From PALSA-693 sp963834725 (GTDB taxonomy: Bacteria > Actinomycetota > Acidimicrobiia > Acidimicrobiales > Palsa-688): a stretch of 64,000 nucleotides of DNA. This document shows positions 1 through 8,033 of the stretch, piece after piece. Position 1 is the stretch's first letter. Each line of letters opens with the position of its first letter. The position numbers were made by a program, and so were the translations under genes. The notes under the pieces were generated by a model. It searched no databases, was not told where the DNA came from, and saw nothing but the letters and a program-made list of their open reading frames with translations. The stretch spans positions 3,224,001-3,288,000 of the forward strand of contig CAWICN010000001.1 in assembly GCA_963834725.1 (NCBI GenBank), in the 5' to 3' direction.

Positions 1-86
1 TCAGGGATCCTGGTCGATTGACCCTGTCACCAGGGCCGGCCGGTCAGGCCGTCACCGCCGCGCCCCTGCCAACCGGGCGATGGGCA

Positions 87-108
87 GTAGCCCGTCTCCC
101 CGGGCTAC
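87..108 (-). terminator. Hairpin at the 3' end of the enoyl-CoA hydratase gene
   Basis: A perfect 8-bp stem (GTAGCCCG / CGGGCTAC) with a 6-base loop straddles the stop codon of the minus-strand hydratase gene. No clear U-tract follows, so it could be a GC-rich terminator-like or mRNA-stabilising hairpin rather than a classical intrinsic terminator. Confidence 0.35.
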
Positions 109-938
109 TCCTGGCCGAAGAGCTCTTCGGGAAAGTCAGCGTTCTTCGACAGGTTCCAGCTCGGGGTACGCTTCTCCAGGAAGGCGAGGGGACCTTCGCG
201 AGCATCGGGTTGCTGGGTGGTCCAGGCGAAGAGACGGCCCTCCCGCGCCTGGGCGGATCGGCGATCGGGCTCAGCCAGGTTTTCGTACACCAGCCGTTTG
301 ACGATGGCAGCCGACACCGGGGCGACATTCGACGCGATGTCGCGCCCCATTTCCATACAGGTGGGGAGGACCTCGGCAGCCGGGACCGCTGAGGAAACCA
401 GACCCATGTCCGCAGCCTCCCGCCCGGTGATCATCTTGCCGGTGACCAGGAGTTCCAGGGCGCGCGACACGCCGACGACCCTCGGCACCACCCAGTTGGC
501 GCTCAGCTCGGGCATCACCCCGCGCCGGTTGAACACGAAGCCGAGCTTGGCATCCTCGGCGGCGACCCGAATGTCCCACTGCATCGGCATCGTCAGACCG
601 ACGCCAACCGCGGCACCGTTGATCGCCGCAATAATCGGGGTGTTCATCTGCCAGTACTCCCGGGCGTCCTTGACCACGAGTTCCTCGGGTGGAGCGCCGC
701 CGCCTCGCCTGCCGGCGAAGGTATCGGCACCGGCTGATAGATCCGCCCCGGCGCAGAAGGCCCGCCCGGCACCGGTCACGACAATGGCACGGATCTCCTC
801 ACGACGGTCGAACATCGCGATGGCGTGCCTCACTTCGAGGCCCAGGCGCGCCGTATAGGCGTTCATACGCTCGGGCCGGTTGAACGTCACCGTGGCGACG
901 CCGTCCTTGTCCTCGGTCAGAATGGTCTCGTAGTCCAC
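105..938 (-). CDS. Enoyl-CoA hydratase/isomerase (crotonase family)
   Basis: A 277-residue crotonase-fold enzyme, the usual length for the family, expected to hydrate or isomerise enoyl-CoA thioesters in fatty-acid or related acyl-CoA breakdown in the cytosol. The first oxyanion-hole motif AFCAGADL lies at residues 60-67 and the second (INGAAVGVG) at about 106-114. A Glu in MPELSANW (about residue 144) sits where the catalytic Glu is expected. The ATG start is followed by a normal first beta strand. It stands alone on the minus strand. The exact substrate cannot be read from sequence. A second, broken paralogue lies at 21.4-22.3 kb. Confidence 0.93.
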   Translation of the reverse strand: MDYETILTEDKDGVATVTFNRPERMNAYTARLGLEVRHAIAMFDRREEIRAIVVTGAGRAFCAGADLSAGADTFAGRRGGGAPPEELVVKDAREYWQMNTPIIAAINGAAVGVGLTMPMQWDIRVAAEDAKLGFVFNRRGVMPELSANWVVPRVVGVSRALELLVTGKMITGREAADMGLVSSAVPAAEVLPTCMEMGRDIASNVAPVSAAIVKRLVYENLAEPDRRSAQAREGRLFAWTTQQPDAREGPLAFLEKRTPSWNLSKNADFPEELFGQE

Positions 939-1278
939 CGCATCCTCCCTCCTCGGCGGGGAGCCTAGCGAACTCGTCGGAGCAGGACGCGGGCCGGGGA
1001 ATCAAACCACAGAGTTAACCGCCCACGGCGTCCGGAAGTCCCTCCACCGTCACTTATCGGGACCGGTTCGCCGGCCAGCGACTGGCGCGGTCGGCGACCT
1101 GCTCGCGGGTTCGCAGATTGTTCGCATCAGGTCGCCATTGGCGAGCGGGCCGATGCCGAGGTGCCGAGATTCCACCGGGTGCGGCCCGGCGGTCGGGATG
1201 CACATCGCCAGCCGGAGTTGCCGGCCGACCGGGACCACCCGGTCGGGAGTGGTTGCCACCACCGCCGCCCCGAACCCG
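939..1278. other. Intergenic stretch without recognisable gene
   Basis: These 340 bases lie between two minus-strand genes. Short open frames exist (for example on the minus strand at 1050-1262), but none has a recognisable domain or a convincing ribosome-binding site. I see no RNA gene. Confidence 0.5.
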
Positions 1279-1413
1279 CTACCACCGCCTGTGCCGGCCG
1301 AACAACCAAAGGGCGGCGACTATGAGAATGATCCATAAGAGCGGATGGACGACAATACCGAGAATCACCGCGATGATCACGATCACGACGGCGATGGCGA
1401 TGTCTACCAGCAC
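1279..1413 (-). CDS. Small hydrophobic membrane protein (44 aa)
   Basis: A short minus-strand frame starting at GTG encodes a 44-residue protein that is almost wholly two hydrophobic segments around a central VVHPLLW turn and ends in a basic GRHRRW tail. This layout matches the small 'hydrophobic protein' genes common in actinobacteria, whose role is unknown. A longer in-frame extension exists upstream, but it overlaps the dehydrogenase gene antiparallel to the membrane pattern and looks like a shadow. The start is inferred from where the hydrophobic pattern begins; the ribosome-binding site is weak. Confidence 0.5.
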   Translation of the reverse strand: MLVDIAIAVVIVIIAVILGIVVHPLLWIILIVAALWLFGRHRRW

Positions 1414-1435
1414 AACGAAGGTATACCCCGTACCG

Positions 1436-2653
1436 TTACCGCGGAACCGCGTGCGGCTCGCATCGCCGGCGGATGAGCCTCCGGTCGAGCTCGGCAATGG
1501 TGCGGGCGCCGCACAGCCCCATCGCCGTCCGCAGCTCCTCGGCCAGGATGTCGATACAACGGCGAACACCCGCCTCCCCTGCTGCGGCCAGCCCGTAGAG
1601 GTGGGCGCGCCCGACAAGCACCGCCTTGGCCCCGAGCGCCAGCGCGGCGGCGATATCGCTGCCACGCCGGAAGCCTGAGTCCACGAGCACCTCGAGCCGG
1701 TCGCCTGCCGCATCGACGATCTCCGGGAGCACATCGATAGTGGCGGGAACATGATCAAGCTGGCGGCCGCCGTGGTTGCTCACCACGACGCCGTCCAGGC
1801 CCAGCTCCGCAGCGCGCCGCACCTCCTCTGGACGCATCACGCCTTTTGCCAGTATCGGCCCCTCCCACGTCCCACGGATCCAGTCCAGGTCGTCCCAGGA
1901 CACTGTGCCGTCGAACAACTCGGTGATCTTGTCCCGGGATCGATGGTCTGCAGGGCCGATATTCGGGAAGCTGATCGTTTCGGAAGTGAGAAAGTGCCAG
2001 GACCAGCTGGGATGGAGGGCGCCGTCCAGGAAGGTGCGTGCGGTCAGATGCGGGGAGGGCAGATCCAGCCCGGCGCGCTTCTCTCGTTCCCGCTTCGACC
2101 GCACCGACGTGTCGATGCTCAACAGCAGGACCGAGAAACCGGCCGCCTTGGCCCGGACTACCGCCTCCTTGGCGTCGCGGCGGTCGCCCCACACATACAG
2201 CTGGAACCAAAGGGGCGTGTCGGTCGTTGCCGCGATCTCCTCGACCGACACTGTGGCCAGCGTCGAGATTCCATAGGGAATACCCGCGTGGCGGGCGGCC
2301 CGGGCCACGGCTCGTTCCCCCTCGTGGTGAAACATACGGGGGCCGCCGACCGGCGACAACACCAGTGGCAGCGGGATTCGCTGACCCAGCACGGTCGTCG
2401 ACGTATCCACCTGGCTGACATCGCGCGGCATGTCCGGGACGAACTCGAGGAGATCAAAGGCGGCCCGGTTTCGCCGCATGGTGTACTCACCTTCCCCCCC
2501 GCCGTCCAGGTAGGCGCGCCCTCCCGACGGGAGGCGCCGTCGGGCTTCGTTCGCCACGTCCTCGATGCTGTAGCAGTGGACCAGCCTTTCGGCTCCATAG
2601 GGCAGGCGCGGCCGGGCTGGCCGGAGCAGCCGGATCATCTCTGCGGGTCTCAT
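1436..2653 (-). CDS. FMN-dependent alpha-hydroxyacid dehydrogenase (LldD/MftD-like)
   Basis: About 405 residues forming the FMN-binding TIM barrel of the lactate dehydrogenase (cytochrome)/glycolate oxidase family, which oxidises 2-hydroxyacids to 2-oxoacids. Visible hallmarks are the FMN-site stretch LSPVGGPRMFH, FQLYVWGDR, the active-site segment SNHGGRQLD carrying the catalytic His and the substrate-binding Arg, and the phosphate-binding region VLVDSGFRRGSDIAAAL with GAKAVLVGR. The start is placed at ATG 2653, because sequence upstream is not family-like; an internal ATG at 2638 is an alternative. The substrate (lactate, a mycofactocin-type substrate or another 2-hydroxyacid) is not determined. 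No mycofactocin genes are nearby. Confidence 0.9.
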   Translation of the reverse strand: MRPAEMIRLLRPARPRLPYGAERLVHCYSIEDVANEARRRLPSGGRAYLDGGGEGEYTMRRNRAAFDLLEFVPDMPRDVSQVDTSTTVLGQRIPLPLVLSPVGGPRMFHHEGERAVARAARHAGIPYGISTLATVSVEEIAATTDTPLWFQLYVWGDRRDAKEAVVRAKAAGFSVLLLSIDTSVRSKREREKRAGLDLPSPHLTARTFLDGALHPSWSWHFLTSETISFPNIGPADHRSRDKITELFDGTVSWDDLDWIRGTWEGPILAKGVMRPEEVRRAAELGLDGVVVSNHGGRQLDHVPATIDVLPEIVDAAGDRLEVLVDSGFRRGSDIAAALALGAKAVLVGRAHLYGLAAAGEAGVRRCIDILAEELRTAMGLCGARTIAELDRRLIRRRCEPHAVPR

Positions 2654-2762
2654 AACAGGGATATAACCCGGCCGCCGCGGCTCAACCACGAGCCGTCCAG
2701 GTCCACTTTCGAAGCTCCTTTGTGACCGACCGGTCAGCCCACCTTCGCTTCGCGGCACCAGG

Positions 2763-3020
2763 CTAGGTCCCGGACATGTCCTTCAGTGACGGGTGGCGGC
2801 GTTCGAACTCGGCGTTGATCCTGCGTAGCTCGCTCAGGCGCTCGTCGACGCGGTGCTCGTGCTCGTGGCGCGACCTCACGATGCATCCCTCTTGCCCGCA
2901 CGACCACACCGTCGCTTCGGTGGGCGTCGCCGCCCCCCATATCCCCAGCACGCCCGCCACATAGGCCACCTCGGCTGGCGGCTCGAGCTCTTCGACCCTC
3001 TCGGGGGCCGGCATGACCAT
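2763..3020 (-). CDS. Hypothetical protein, 85 aa
   Basis: A small, charged, probably cytosolic protein. It has an acidic/hydrophobic N-terminal half containing VAYVAGVLGIWG, two Cys (SCGQEGC) in the middle, and a helical C-terminal half rich in Arg, Glu and His. No family is recognised. Codon use resembles its neighbours, and the frame fills the space between the dehydrogenase and the catalase upstream region. No clear ribosome-binding site precedes the ATG; a second ATG lies two codons in. It may be real but is unproven. Confidence 0.4.
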   Translation of the reverse strand: MVMPAPERVEELEPPAEVAYVAGVLGIWGAATPTEATVWSCGQEGCIVRSRHEHEHRVDERLSELRRINAEFERRHPSLKDMSGT

Positions 3021-3254
3021 ATAGTCGTTATTCCCGGCTCCGCCCGGTTATCCACCGCCGAAACCTGCTTGTCCGGTCTGTTATCCCCTCGCGACGTCGG
3101 GGTATCACTGTGTCGGCACCCTGCTGGTGAGGAGATCTTCAATACGGCGCGAAGCATCCCGGTGGCGATGCAACGGGCCGATCACACCCCGAAAGCTTCT
3201 GCCCTGTTCTGATCCAGCACCCAAACCTCGTCTCCCGGGCCGGAGGCGGCGACC

Positions 3255-3261
3255 AAGGAGG
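3255..3261 (+). promoter_or_regulatory. Ribosome-binding site deciding the GTG start of the catalase
   Basis: AAGGAGG lies five bases before GTG 3267 and fixes that GTG as the start of the catalase rather than a later ATG. Confidence 0.8.
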
Positions 3262-3266
3262 ACTCT

Positions 3267-5423
3267 GTGGCAACCGAGGACACAACGAGCGGCGAAGAGG
3301 TCCGCTACGGCGACACGCCCGCCCGCCGGCCGTCAGGCGGCGAGACCCACCAGACATCGGGCGATGGGCAGATGGCGCTCACGACCCAGCAGGGCGTGGT
3401 TGTCGCCGACGACCAGAACACCCTGCGGGCCGGGGCGCGGGGCCCGGCCCTGCTCGAGGACTTCCATTTCCGCGAGAAACTGTTCCATTTCGACCACGAG
3501 CGCATACCCGAACGGGTGGTCCATGCCCGCGGTTTCGGCGCCCACGGCTTTTTCGAGAACTACCAGCCGCTTGGCGACATCACCTGCGCCGACCCGTTCT
3601 CCGAGGCCGGGCTTCGCACACCGGCGTTCGTGCGCTTCTCCACGGTCGCCGGCAACAAAGGATCATCGGATCTGGCCCGCGACGTACGAGGATTCGCGGT
3701 CAAGCTTTACACCCGGGCCGGCAACTGGGATCTGGTCGGCAACAACATCCCGGTGTTTTTCATTCAGGACGCCATGAAGTTCCCCGACGTCGTCCACGCC
3801 GCCAAGCAAGAGCCCGACCGTGGATTCCCCCAGGCCCAGACCGCCCATGACAACTTCTGGGACTTCGTGTCCCTCCTTCCCGAATCCACCCACATGCTCA
3901 TGTGGATCATGTCCGACCGGGCCATCCCCAGGTCGTTCCGCTTCATGGAAGGCTTCGGGGTGCACACCTTCCGGCTGATCAACGCCGAAGGCCGTTCCAC
4001 TTTTGTGAAGTTTCACTGGAAACCGAGGCAAGGTTTGCAGTCGGTGACCTGGAACGAGGCAACCAAGATCAATGGCGCCGACCCCGACTTTCACCGGCGG
4101 GACCTCTGGGACGCCATCACCAGCGGCGACTTCCCGGAATGGGAGCTCGGGCTGCAGCTCTTCGATGACGACTTCGCCGAGCGATTCAGCTTCGATGTGC
4201 TGGACCCGACCAAGATCATCCCCGAAGAGGAACTGCCGGTCCGTCGCATCGGTCGGCTCGTCCTCGACCGGGTGGTGGACAATTTCTTCGCCGAGACCGA
4301 ACAGGCCGCCTTCTGCACCCAGAACATCATCCCCGGGATCGACTTCACCGACGACCCCCTGCTGCAAGGCCGTAACTTCTCCTACCTCGACACTCAGCTG
4401 AAGCGGCTCGGCAGCCCCAACTTCATGCAGCTCCCGATCAACGCCCCCAAATGCCCCGTCGCCACCTTTCAGCAGGACGGGCACATGGCCACCATCAACC
4501 CGACCAGCCGAGCCAACTACGAACCCAACTCGTGGCCGGCGGACACGGCTGGACCCCGCGAAAACCCGACCCGGGGCTTTCGCACGATCCCCGAGGCGGA
4601 CATGGGCCCCGAGGCGGACATGGGCCCCGAGGCGGACATGGGCCTCCCCGCCAACTGGGGATCGAAGCGCCGGCTGCGGGCAGAGAGCTTCGCCGACCAT
4701 TACAGCCAGGCCCGCCAGTTTTACATCAGCCAGACCGACATCGAGCAGCGCCACATCATCGATGCCTTCGTGTTCGAGCTCTCCAAATGCGAAAGAGCCG
4801 ACATCCGAACCCGCATGGTGGCCGGGCTCTGCAATGTACACGAGGACCTGGCCCAGGCGGTCGCCGATGGGCTCGGCCTCGACCGGATTCCCGACCCGTT
4901 GCCCCCGGCCCGGCCGCCGGTGACCGACCTGGCCGCCTCGCCGGCGTTGAGCATCCTGCGGAATGGTCCCAACACCTTTGCCGGCCGCAAGCTCGGCGTT
5001 CTCATAACCGATGGGTTCGACGCCACCGTGTTGGATGATCTGCGCAACGCGGCCACAGCCGAACAGGCCAATCTCGAGATCATCGCCCCCAAGGTCGGCG
5101 GGGCCACGGCCCACGACGGGACGAGGGTCGTCGCCGATCAGAAACTCGACGGCGCTCCCTCAGTCCTCTACGACGCCGTGGTCATCCTCAGCTCCGACGA
5201 AGGAGCAGACAGCCTGGCGAAGACGCCTGCCGCCAGAGACTTCGTCGCCTACGCGTACGCCCATCACAAATACATCGGCCACAACCCGCATGCCGCCAGG
5301 CTGTTCTCTGCGGCCGGCCTGGACGAACTCAGAGACGACGGGTTCGTTCTGATTGGCGACGGCAACGGCGCAGCCGATTTCCTCACCCGATGCCGGAAGC
5401 TGCGCTACTGGAGGAACTGCTAG
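3267..5423 (+). CDS. katE: Large-subunit monofunctional catalase (KatE/HPII type)
   Basis: A 718-residue clade-2 catalase that dismutates hydrogen peroxide using heme. The distal His lies in ERVVHARGFGAHG (His about 86), the Asn in VGNNIPVFFIQD, and the proximal heme Tyr in RNFSYLDTQ. The C-terminal 150 residues (from about GRKLGVLITDGFD) form the extra flavodoxin/class I glutamine amidotransferase-like domain typical of large-subunit catalases. The start is set by a strong AAGGAGG. Oddity: residues 442-459 are three exact copies of PEADMG, encoded by an 18-bp tandem repeat, in the segment before AESFADHYSQARQFY. The gene converges on topoisomerase IB with a 6-base gap. Confidence 0.96.
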   Translation: MATEDTTSGEEVRYGDTPARRPSGGETHQTSGDGQMALTTQQGVVVADDQNTLRAGARGPALLEDFHFREKLFHFDHERIPERVVHARGFGAHGFFENYQPLGDITCADPFSEAGLRTPAFVRFSTVAGNKGSSDLARDVRGFAVKLYTRAGNWDLVGNNIPVFFIQDAMKFPDVVHAAKQEPDRGFPQAQTAHDNFWDFVSLLPESTHMLMWIMSDRAIPRSFRFMEGFGVHTFRLINAEGRSTFVKFHWKPRQGLQSVTWNEATKINGADPDFHRRDLWDAITSGDFPEWELGLQLFDDDFAERFSFDVLDPTKIIPEEELPVRRIGRLVLDRVVDNFFAETEQAAFCTQNIIPGIDFTDDPLLQGRNFSYLDTQLKRLGSPNFMQLPINAPKCPVATFQQDGHMATINPTSRANYEPNSWPADTAGPRENPTRGFRTIPEADMGPEADMGPEADMGLPANWGSKRRLRAESFADHYSQARQFYISQTDIEQRHIIDAFVFELSKCERADIRTRMVAGLCNVHEDLAQAVADGLGLDRIPDPLPPARPPVTDLAASPALSILRNGPNTFAGRKLGVLITDGFDATVLDDLRNAATAEQANLEIIAPKVGGATAHDGTRVVADQKLDGAPSVLYDAVVILSSDEGADSLAKTPAARDFVAYAYAHHKYIGHNPHAARLFSAAGLDELRDDGFVLIGDGNGAADFLTRCRKLRYWRNC
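4590..4643 (+). repeat. In-frame 18-bp tandem repeat in the catalase gene (3 copies)
   Basis: Three identical head-to-tail units (cccgaggcggacatgggc) encode PEADMG three times. The unit length is a multiple of three, so the reading frame is kept. It is one of several coding minisatellites in this window. Confidence 0.95.
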
Positions 5424-5429
5424 GCCCGT

Positions 5430-6476
5430 TCACGCATAGTCGAGCATCTCCAGCACGGCTTCCTCGACAGCTTGCTGCGCGGACAGGCCGGCCCGGTGTC
5501 CCCAGGTTTCGAGGTCTCCCTGAATGGAGAGCTGCTCGACGGCGGCGGCAATGGTGGTACCGGCAGCGAAGCGGTCCACGACGGCCGGGTCGATGTAGGA
5601 AGATCGACACACCGCTGGCGTGTCCCCGATGATGTCGGCTACCTGGCGAATGACCCGGTTGATAGTTGCTCGATTGGCACGCGCTCCCGCCAGCTCCTCG
5701 ACGGCCATCCCGACGGCAGCGAGGACCGTGGCTGACCAGGTGCGGAAGTCTTTGGCCGAGAATCCGTCACCAGCTGCCGCCTTGATATAGTCGTTGATGT
5801 CGCTGGAGCGAACCTTCACCCAATGCTGCTGGTTCTTCCACGCCAGCAGTTCGTCTCCACCGGTACGACGACGTTTGAGGGACGTGACGATCGGCACAAG
5901 CAGCTCGTCATGCACGGCCACCGTTCGGCGCCGTGAGCCCTTGGCATCGTAGTCGAACACCAGCAAGCTGCCTTTTCGGCTCACGTGCTGCTTCAACAGC
6001 GTGGCCACGCCGTAGGTCTCGTGCTCTTCGGCATACTGCTCGCCGCCAATACGGAATGCCCCGAGGTCCAGTAGGCGTACCGCTGCGGCCACAACCCGCC
6101 GCTGACCGAACCCCTCTTGCTGGAGATCCCCGATGACCTGATGGCGCAGCCCGGGCAGAGCGACGCCGAAGTCCTGGAGGCGGGCAAACTTTTCTGCGTC
6201 GCGTCGCCTCCGCCAATCGTCGTGGTAGCGGTACTGTCGCCGGCCGGCGGCGTCGGTGCCGGTGGCCTGGATGTGCCCGTTCGCAAGCACACAGATCCAC
6301 ACGTCCTTCCACGCCGGTGGAACGGCCAGCTTCTGGATACGTTCCAGCACTTCCAGCTCATCGACGCGGACACCGGAAGGCCACTTGTAGGAGAAGCCGC
6401 GGCCGCAGCGCTGGCGAGAGATGCCTGGGCGGGACAGATCGACCCGACGGGTCCTCACATCCTCTCTTGTGCCCAC
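5430..6476 (-). CDS. DNA topoisomerase IB
   Basis: A 348-residue bacterial type IB (poxvirus-like) topoisomerase that relaxes supercoils by transient 3'-phosphotyrosyl nicking. N-terminal domain residues GRGFSYKWPSGVRV and IPPAW-like VPPAWKDVWIC are typical. In the catalytic domain I see Arg142 in FRIGGEQY, Lys179 in DYDAKGSR, Arg245 in AKDFRTWSATV and the nucleophile Tyr294 in CRSSYIDPAV. Length and order match the family. It lies tail-to-tail with the catalase. Its cellular role, alongside the usual topoisomerases, is not shown by context. Confidence 0.95.
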   Translation of the reverse strand: MGTREDVRTRRVDLSRPGISRQRCGRGFSYKWPSGVRVDELEVLERIQKLAVPPAWKDVWICVLANGHIQATGTDAAGRRQYRYHDDWRRRRDAEKFARLQDFGVALPGLRHQVIGDLQQEGFGQRRVVAAAVRLLDLGAFRIGGEQYAEEHETYGVATLLKQHVSRKGSLLVFDYDAKGSRRRTVAVHDELLVPIVTSLKRRRTGGDELLAWKNQQHWVKVRSSDINDYIKAAAGDGFSAKDFRTWSATVLAAVGMAVEELAGARANRATINRVIRQVADIIGDTPAVCRSSYIDPAVVDRFAAGTTIAAAVEQLSIQGDLETWGHRAGLSAQQAVEEAVLEMLDYA

Positions 6477-6727
6477 TACCAGCCCGTATCAATCACGCCG
6501 CCGGCCTCGGCGAGACGGTTCCGGCGGCTGTCGTACAGCGGCGGAGATGGTAAAGACCAGGCCTGCGATGTCATGCGGGATCAGCGGGGTAGAACCTGGG
6601 CGGAGGTGAACGTGGCTACTCAACGAGAGGTCATGGCGGCCATCAGAATGTCAACAAGCAAACGATCAGGCCGTACCTCTGTCCAGCACCATCTCCGCCC
6701 GGGCGGTGGAGATCCGACCGGAGGAAG

Positions 6728-7021
6728 GTGAGCGCGATGGCTCGCAGACGGCGCCGTCGGGGCGAGGCTGACGTACGGCAGGACGGCCAGCCCGATCGGC
6801 CTGCCGACCAAGCGGGGCCTGCCGATCAAGAAAAGCCTGCCGATCACGAAAAGCCTGACGAGCACGAAAGGCCTGACGAGCACGAAAGGCCTGACGAGCA
6901 CGAAAGGCCTGACGATCACGAAAGGCCTGACGATCACGAAAGGCCTGACGATCACGAAAGGACAGAGAGCAGCAGCACCGAAGACTCCTTCCCGGCCTCG
7001 GACCCTCCCGGCACCTATTGA
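6728..7021 (+). CDS. Low-complexity repeat protein with SFPASDPP tail
   Basis: A 97-residue, highly charged, probably disordered protein. After a basic start (ARRRRRRG) it consists of hexapeptide repeats that drift from PADQEK and PADHEK to PDEHER (three) and PDDHER (three). It ends with EDSFPASDPPGTY. The DSFPASDPP motif is found at the ends of small conserved bacterial proteins of unknown role, which supports a real gene whose middle has been expanded by repeat growth. A GGAGGAAG ribosome-binding site precedes GTG 6728; an in-frame ATG three codons later is equally possible. The repeat expansion also lies upstream of the Rieske operon. Confidence 0.6.
   Translation: MSAMARRRRRRGEADVRQDGQPDRPADQAGPADQEKPADHEKPDEHERPDEHERPDEHERPDDHERPDDHERPDDHERTESSSTEDSFPASDPPGTY
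6800..6961 (+). repeat. 18-bp tandem repeat array, nine units
   Basis: Nine consecutive 18-bp units run without interruption: three degenerate units (cctgccgaccaagcgggg and relatives), three cctgacgagcacgaaagg and three cctgacgatcacgaaagg. The GAG to GAT change is shared by the last three, which suggests block-wise amplification. The array is coding and in frame. Confidence 0.95.
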
Positions 7022-7107
7022 CCTACAGCGCCAGGCGCTCGAACTCGTAGCGGGTTTGAGCGGCACCCGTTCAGGGAAGCATTGGGGCCAGGAAGGAGAG
7101 GACGGTC

Positions 7108-7134
7108 ATGTTGATCCTGTTGGCGGCGGCGTGA
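7108..7134 (+). CDS. Possible 8-codon leader peptide MLILLAAA
   Basis: ATG 7108 follows an excellent ribosome-binding site (GGAAGGAGAGG). It opens an eight-codon frame whose TGA stop overlaps the ATG of the downstream DUF2231-Rieske gene by one base. Such a layout would allow translational coupling by termination-reinitiation. Alternatively the good site serves an in-frame start of the main gene nearby; no product of so short a frame can be assumed. Confidence 0.3.
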   Translation: MLILLAAA

Positions 7135-8033
7135 TGGGATGGCTGTCCCGGGCAGTAGTGGGCCGTCTCGAGGTCGCGCCCGCGGTGGACCGGGTGGGAG
7201 TACCGCTCAATGCCGTCGTGCATCGGGTGCTGCGTCCCGGTCCCGTGGTCGACTGGCTGTCTGGTAGGCGACTGGCGCATCCGGCCCACCCGGCATTGGT
7301 GTCCGCTCCTATCGGGTGCTGGACGGGGGCTATGGTCGCCGACCTGGTCGGCGAAGCCCGGGCCGGTCGCGTCCTTACCGGGCTGGGCGTCTTGACCGCC
7401 TTACCGGTAGCCGCCACAGGGGCGTCGGATTGGGCTGACACGACCGGTGCCGAGCAGCGCGTAGGGGTCGTCCATCTTGGTCTCAACCTGACCGCCACGG
7501 CCCTGTACGCCTGTTCCTGGTGGGCGCGCAAGGGCGGCAACCACCGTCTCGGGGCCTCGTTAGGGGTCGGAGGAGCGGTGCTCGCGACGTCGGCTGCCTG
7601 GCTGGGAGGTCACCTCGCCTACGCCCTCGGCGTGGGTGTCGACACCAACGCGTTCCACGGCGGGCCTACCGAATGGACCGCCGTCACCGATCGGCAAGCG
7701 GGTGCGCCGCCGATCTCTGCCGCCTCGGCGGCGGGAGTGAGCCTGGTCATCGTGACACTCGGCGATGAGAAGGTGGGCGCGCTGGCAGGCCTACCGCGAG
7801 TGCTGGCCAACCGTTGCAGTCACCGGGGCGGCCCCCTGTCAGATGGCGAGGTGGACGCCGGGTGCGTGCGATGCCCCTGGCATGGAAGTGAGTTCGACGT
7901 GGCCACCGGGCAGGTTCGACGAGGCCCGGCGAGCGCACCACAGGCGGTCTACGAGGCCCGGATCCACGACGGCGTTCTAGAAGTCCGCCGGGACGAGCCG
8001 CGCTCCCTGCGAGTCAAACCGGTTCGCCCGTGA
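7134..8033 (+). CDS. DUF2231 membrane domain fused to a Rieske [2Fe-2S] domain
   Basis: About 299 residues. The first half is a DUF2231 membrane module with four hydrophobic segments, including HPAHPALVSAPIGCWTGA and the His-containing GVVHLGLNL. The second half is a Rieske domain with both cluster-binding motifs, CSHRGGPL and CPWHGSEF, giving two Cys and two His ligands. The fusion suggests a membrane-anchored electron carrier, probably feeding an oxidoreductase partner; the next gene is acyl-CoA dehydrogenase-like. I chose ATG 7134. An upstream TTG at 7056 gives an unlikely N-terminus. The 3' end overlaps the next gene by 4 bp, so it heads an operon running to 11187. Confidence 0.88.
   Translation: MGWLSRAVVGRLEVAPAVDRVGVPLNAVVHRVLRPGPVVDWLSGRRLAHPAHPALVSAPIGCWTGAMVADLVGEARAGRVLTGLGVLTALPVAATGASDWADTTGAEQRVGVVHLGLNLTATALYACSWWARKGGNHRLGASLGVGGAVLATSAAWLGGHLAYALGVGVDTNAFHGGPTEWTAVTDRQAGAPPISAASAAGVSLVIVTLGDEKVGALAGLPRVLANRCSHRGGPLSDGEVDAGCVRCPWHGSEFDVATGQVRRGPASAPQAVYEARIHDGVLEVRRDEPRSLRVKPVRP

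Noticed and set aside
1050..1262. 70-codon minus-strand frame
   Set aside because: No ribosome-binding site, no recognisable domain, and overlapping frames of equal length exist.
3090..3115. Second CsoR-like operator (ATCCCC...GGGGTAT) before the catalase
   Set aside because: The arms are imperfect and the 10-base spacer does not fit the CsoR operator form.
3663..5114. Long minus-strand open frame opposite the catalase
   Set aside because: It lies fully antisense to an unmistakable catalase and has no domain pattern; high GC creates long antisense frames.
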